A stretch of DNA of 36,993 nucleotides, from positions 1-36,993 of IMG/VR virus record IMGVR_UViG_3300034374_010332. One strand, written 5' to 3'. The stretch's first letter is position 1; the number at the start of each line of letters is the position of its first letter. This DNA is from a virus. This document shows, piece after piece, positions 34,985 to 36,993 of the stretch. The translations under genes were made by a program, and so were the position numbers. The notes below the pieces were generated by a model that saw only the letters and a program-made list of their open reading frames with translations, did not search any database and was not told where the DNA came from.

Positions 34985-36993
34985 ATGGCGAACCCACGCA
35001 CAGCAGCGGCACGCAAGAAGTTCCGAGGGCTGAACAGGCGCAGCAGCGACATCATCTACTCGCGCCCGCCGAAGGCGACCCCACCGCCCGGTGAGACGAT
35101 GGAGCCTGTCGGGTTGCCCAGCGATGGGCAGCCGGAGGGTGGTCCCGACATAGACCTGTCGTTCTACCCGGAGTACGCGCGCCCCTCCGGGTCGGGTGGC
35201 CGCATGTTCATCGACCCGACGGCGGATGCTGCGCTCATGGGTGTTGGTCGGAGCATGGAGGAATACCCCGCAACGTGGGTTGCTGGGGCGACCGCTCTGC
35301 CGGTGGGTTTCGCGCTTGGCGGGCTTGCTCCGCCCGTAGCCGCTGCTGGCGAGGTGGCTCTCGGCGGTGCAACGGCGACAGCCGGGGCTATTGGCGACCA
35401 GCTCGTCACCGGCAAGAAGCAGGATGTGATGCTTGCTGGTGCGGAAGGGTCGGCCTTTGGCGCTCTCAGCGCTGGCTTCGTGGCCACCCCCTTGATGATC
35501 AAGCAGGCCACGCGCGTGCTCGAGCGAAGCCCTGCACTCAAAAAGTTCATCCAAAGTTTGCGTGCGATGGGTGACTACGACCCGGACGTCATCAAGGCTT
35601 ACTCCAAGCAGACAGGTGTAGACCCCGCCGACGTCGAGGACATGATCACGTCGGCAGAGGAGGTGAGCGGTGACGCCGAGCTGCTTGCCGAGCTTGTGGA
35701 TGTTTGGGATCTGGAGGAGATGCGGTCTGCCGGCGCGAAGGTTGCCCGATCTCAAAAACTGACCGACGCACTCGGTATCAAGCCGGAAAAGGGCATCCAG
35801 CTCAAAGCGACGTCAGACGAGACTTCGGTGTTTGCCGCGCTGGATTTGGAGGCCGAGCAGGCACGCAAGGCATACAACGCGAAGGCCAAGGCGAGGGCGA
35901 AGGCTCAAACGGCAAGAACGAGTCCCAGCGCCGACAGCATCAAAACGACACCCTCATCTATACCGGAGCCTGTTGCACCTCCGCCTGCGCCCGCGCCTGC
36001 ATCATCTGATGGGCTGACCGAGTCGCAACTCGCCATCTTGGATCTGCCAGACGACGAGTTCGCTGCCGCAGCCCGTGCCGAAGGGATTGACGAGGCGACG
36101 ATCGAGCAGGCGCTGGAGGCCAGAGCTTCCATGGCCGATCGACAGTCCGGCCTGATGACTCAGGTCGCCGACGTGGCAGAGAAAGCCTCCGCGCCCGCCC
36201 CTGCTCCGCAGATGTCGCAGATGCCGCCTCAGCAGAGCCTGATGCAGGAGCCGCCGGCCCCGGCCCCCGCACCAGCTCCGGCCCCCGCACCAGCTCCGGC
36301 CCCCGCACCAGCTCCGGTTCCGGCCCGCCCGGCCCCCGCTCCTGCGCCCGCTCCTCCGCCCGCCCCTGCTCCGCAGATGTCGCAGATGCCGCCTCAGCGG
36401 AGCTTGATGCAAGAGCCGCCGGCTCTCGCACCAGCGCCGGCTCCGGCTCCGGCCGGGGCACTGCCGGCCCTACCAGCTCCGACACTGGCCGACTACTCGG
36501 CTGAGGTTGCCTTCCGTCGCGCTCAGGAGCAGATGCGCCAGCAGCACATGGCGCGCCTTGGAATCGACCCCAATATGCGAGCCCTGCCAGCCCCCACGCA
36601 CGAAGACCGTGTGGCCGCAGAGGCGTTCCGGCGCGGGCAGGAGCGGCTAAACGCCCCTCCGGCTCCCCCTCCGTACCAGCACCCGCCTATGAGCGGTGCT
36701 CCGCCGCCGCAGGCGCATCCGTCCATGATCTGGAGAAGCGGTGTAGGGCCAAATCCACTCATCTTTGATGCGCAGGACGATGTCCTGATGCCCGTCGCGT
36801 CGATGCGCGAGACGGCAACACCCCTCAACATGCCGCCACAGAGGTATGACGGCAGGCGATATATCCACACCGAGGGTCCGCCAGACCTCGCGCGTGGGTT
36901 TGAGGCACCGGACATCGCCCCGATGGCCCCGGGGCCGTCGCAAAGGGCGATTGGGCTTGCCTCTGGTCTGGCTGGTGCCGGAGGCATGATGAG
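34985..36993 (+). CDS. Long Pro/Ala-rich virion protein, cut by the window edge
   Basis: At least 669 residues, open to the right edge. Residues about 95-170 are Gly/Ala-rich and hydrophobic (WVAGATALPVGFALGGLAPP, EGSAFGALSAGFVATP), like a glycine-zipper membrane segment. Then come helical parts and a UBA-like LTESQLAILDLPDDEF stretch near residue 345. Residues 400-500 are almost only Pro, Ala, Gln and Met, with two copies of QMSQMPPQ-S-LMQEPP (DNA period 165 bp). The second half remains Pro-rich. The build fits a portal-region or internal ejection protein. Not recognised. Confidence 0.6.
   Translation, partial: MANPRTAAARKKFRGLNRRSSDIIYSRPPKATPPPGETMEPVGLPSDGQPEGGPDIDLSFYPEYARPSGSGGRMFIDPTADAALMGVGRSMEEYPATWVAGATALPVGFALGGLAPPVAAAGEVALGGATATAGAIGDQLVTGKKQDVMLAGAEGSAFGALSAGFVATPLMIKQATRVLERSPALKKFIQSLRAMGDYDPDVIKAYSKQTGVDPADVEDMITSAEEVSGDAELLAELVDVWDLEEMRSAGAKVARSQKLTDALGIKPEKGIQLKATSDETSVFAALDLEAEQARKAYNAKAKARAKAQTARTSPSADSIKTTPSSIPEPVAPPPAPAPASSDGLTESQLAILDLPDDEFAAAARAEGIDEATIEQALEARASMADRQSGLMTQVADVAEKASAPAPAPQMSQMPPQQSLMQEPPAPAPAPAPAPAPAPAPAPAPVPARPAPAPAPAPPPAPAPQMSQMPPQRSLMQEPPALAPAPAPAPAGALPALPAPTLADYSAEVAFRRAQEQMRQQHMARLGIDPNMRALPAPTHEDRVAAEAFRRGQERLNAPPAPPPYQHPPMSGAPPPQAHPSMIWRSGVGPNPLIFDAQDDVLMPVASMRETATPLNMPPQRYDGRRYIHTEGPPDLARGFEAPDIAPMAPGPSQRAIGLASGLAGAGGMM
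36193..36424 (+). repeat. In-frame Pro/Ala repeats within the right-edge gene
   Basis: Two copies of a segment of about 67 bases (near 36193-36260 and 36358-36424), 165 bp apart, flank three perfect 18-bp tandem units CCGGCCCCCGCACCAGCT (36260-36277, 36278-36295, 36296-36313). All periods are multiples of three, so the repeats are protein-level, encoding PAPAPA linkers. Confidence 0.85.

Overview
The window is part of the genome of a tailed, most likely short-tailed (podovirus-like) phage of a Gram-negative host. The case rests on a large terminase, a run of tail and internal virion genes, one giant protein of 1647 residues, an M15-type endolysin, a nested inner/outer spanin pair (a second membrane to break), SSB, an ERF annealing protein, a RecE-like nuclease and a RecU-like resolvase. 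The DNA is visibly GC-rich and tightly packed, with many ATGA/TGATG start-stop overlaps. Both ends cut through genes. No portal, scaffold or complete capsid gene is present; they probably lie between the right and left ends of the full map. I see no integrase, DNA polymerase, helicase or phage RNA polymerase, so neither lifestyle nor replication is fully resolved here.

Layout: (1) 1-15417, plus strand, late genes: a truncated structural gene, head-tail adaptor, propeller-like tail protein, beta-helix tail protein, internal or ejection proteins, a fibre-like protein and the lysis genes. (2) 15536-19644, minus strand: transglycosylase, two Xre regulators, RecU-like resolvase, ERF, an initiator-like protein and a RecE-like nuclease. 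(3) 19645-27395, minus strand: an array of 16 small, mostly unrecognised genes, many separated by RNA-like hairpin modules. (4) 27396-28256: no gene, many hairpins. (5) 28257-31238, minus strand: a second early operon with SSB, a Dam-like methylase and HTH proteins behind a sigma70-type promoter. (6) 31298-32529, minus strand: two virion-like genes, one with a LamG-like fold. (7) 32556-36993, plus strand: the packaging genes and a long Pro/Ala-rich protein that runs off the window.

Two unexplained nucleic-acid systems stand out. First, genes in the 19.9-27.5 kb array are bordered by a recurring module: a long hairpin, usually just after the upstream stop codon and always capped (7 of 7) by a UNCG or GNRA tetraloop, then a small hairpin, then a short hairpin (mostly GCCCC-loop-GGGGC) next to the ribosome binding site. 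Stem changes are compensated, so structure rather than sequence appears to be kept. Second, the initiator-like gene carries three tandem 13-mers followed by five 16-bp dyads (consensus YCGCCANNTCTGGCGR) out of step with the codons, like an origin embedded in an initiator gene; three more copies lie 10.6 kb away in front of a gene next to SSB.

Leftward promoters with a 17-bp spacer are proposed at about 31.3, 26.2, 21.3 and 17.8 kb, plus a weaker one at 27.65 kb. Terminators are proposed at 28.18-28.24, 26.44-26.48 and 15.44-15.48 kb.
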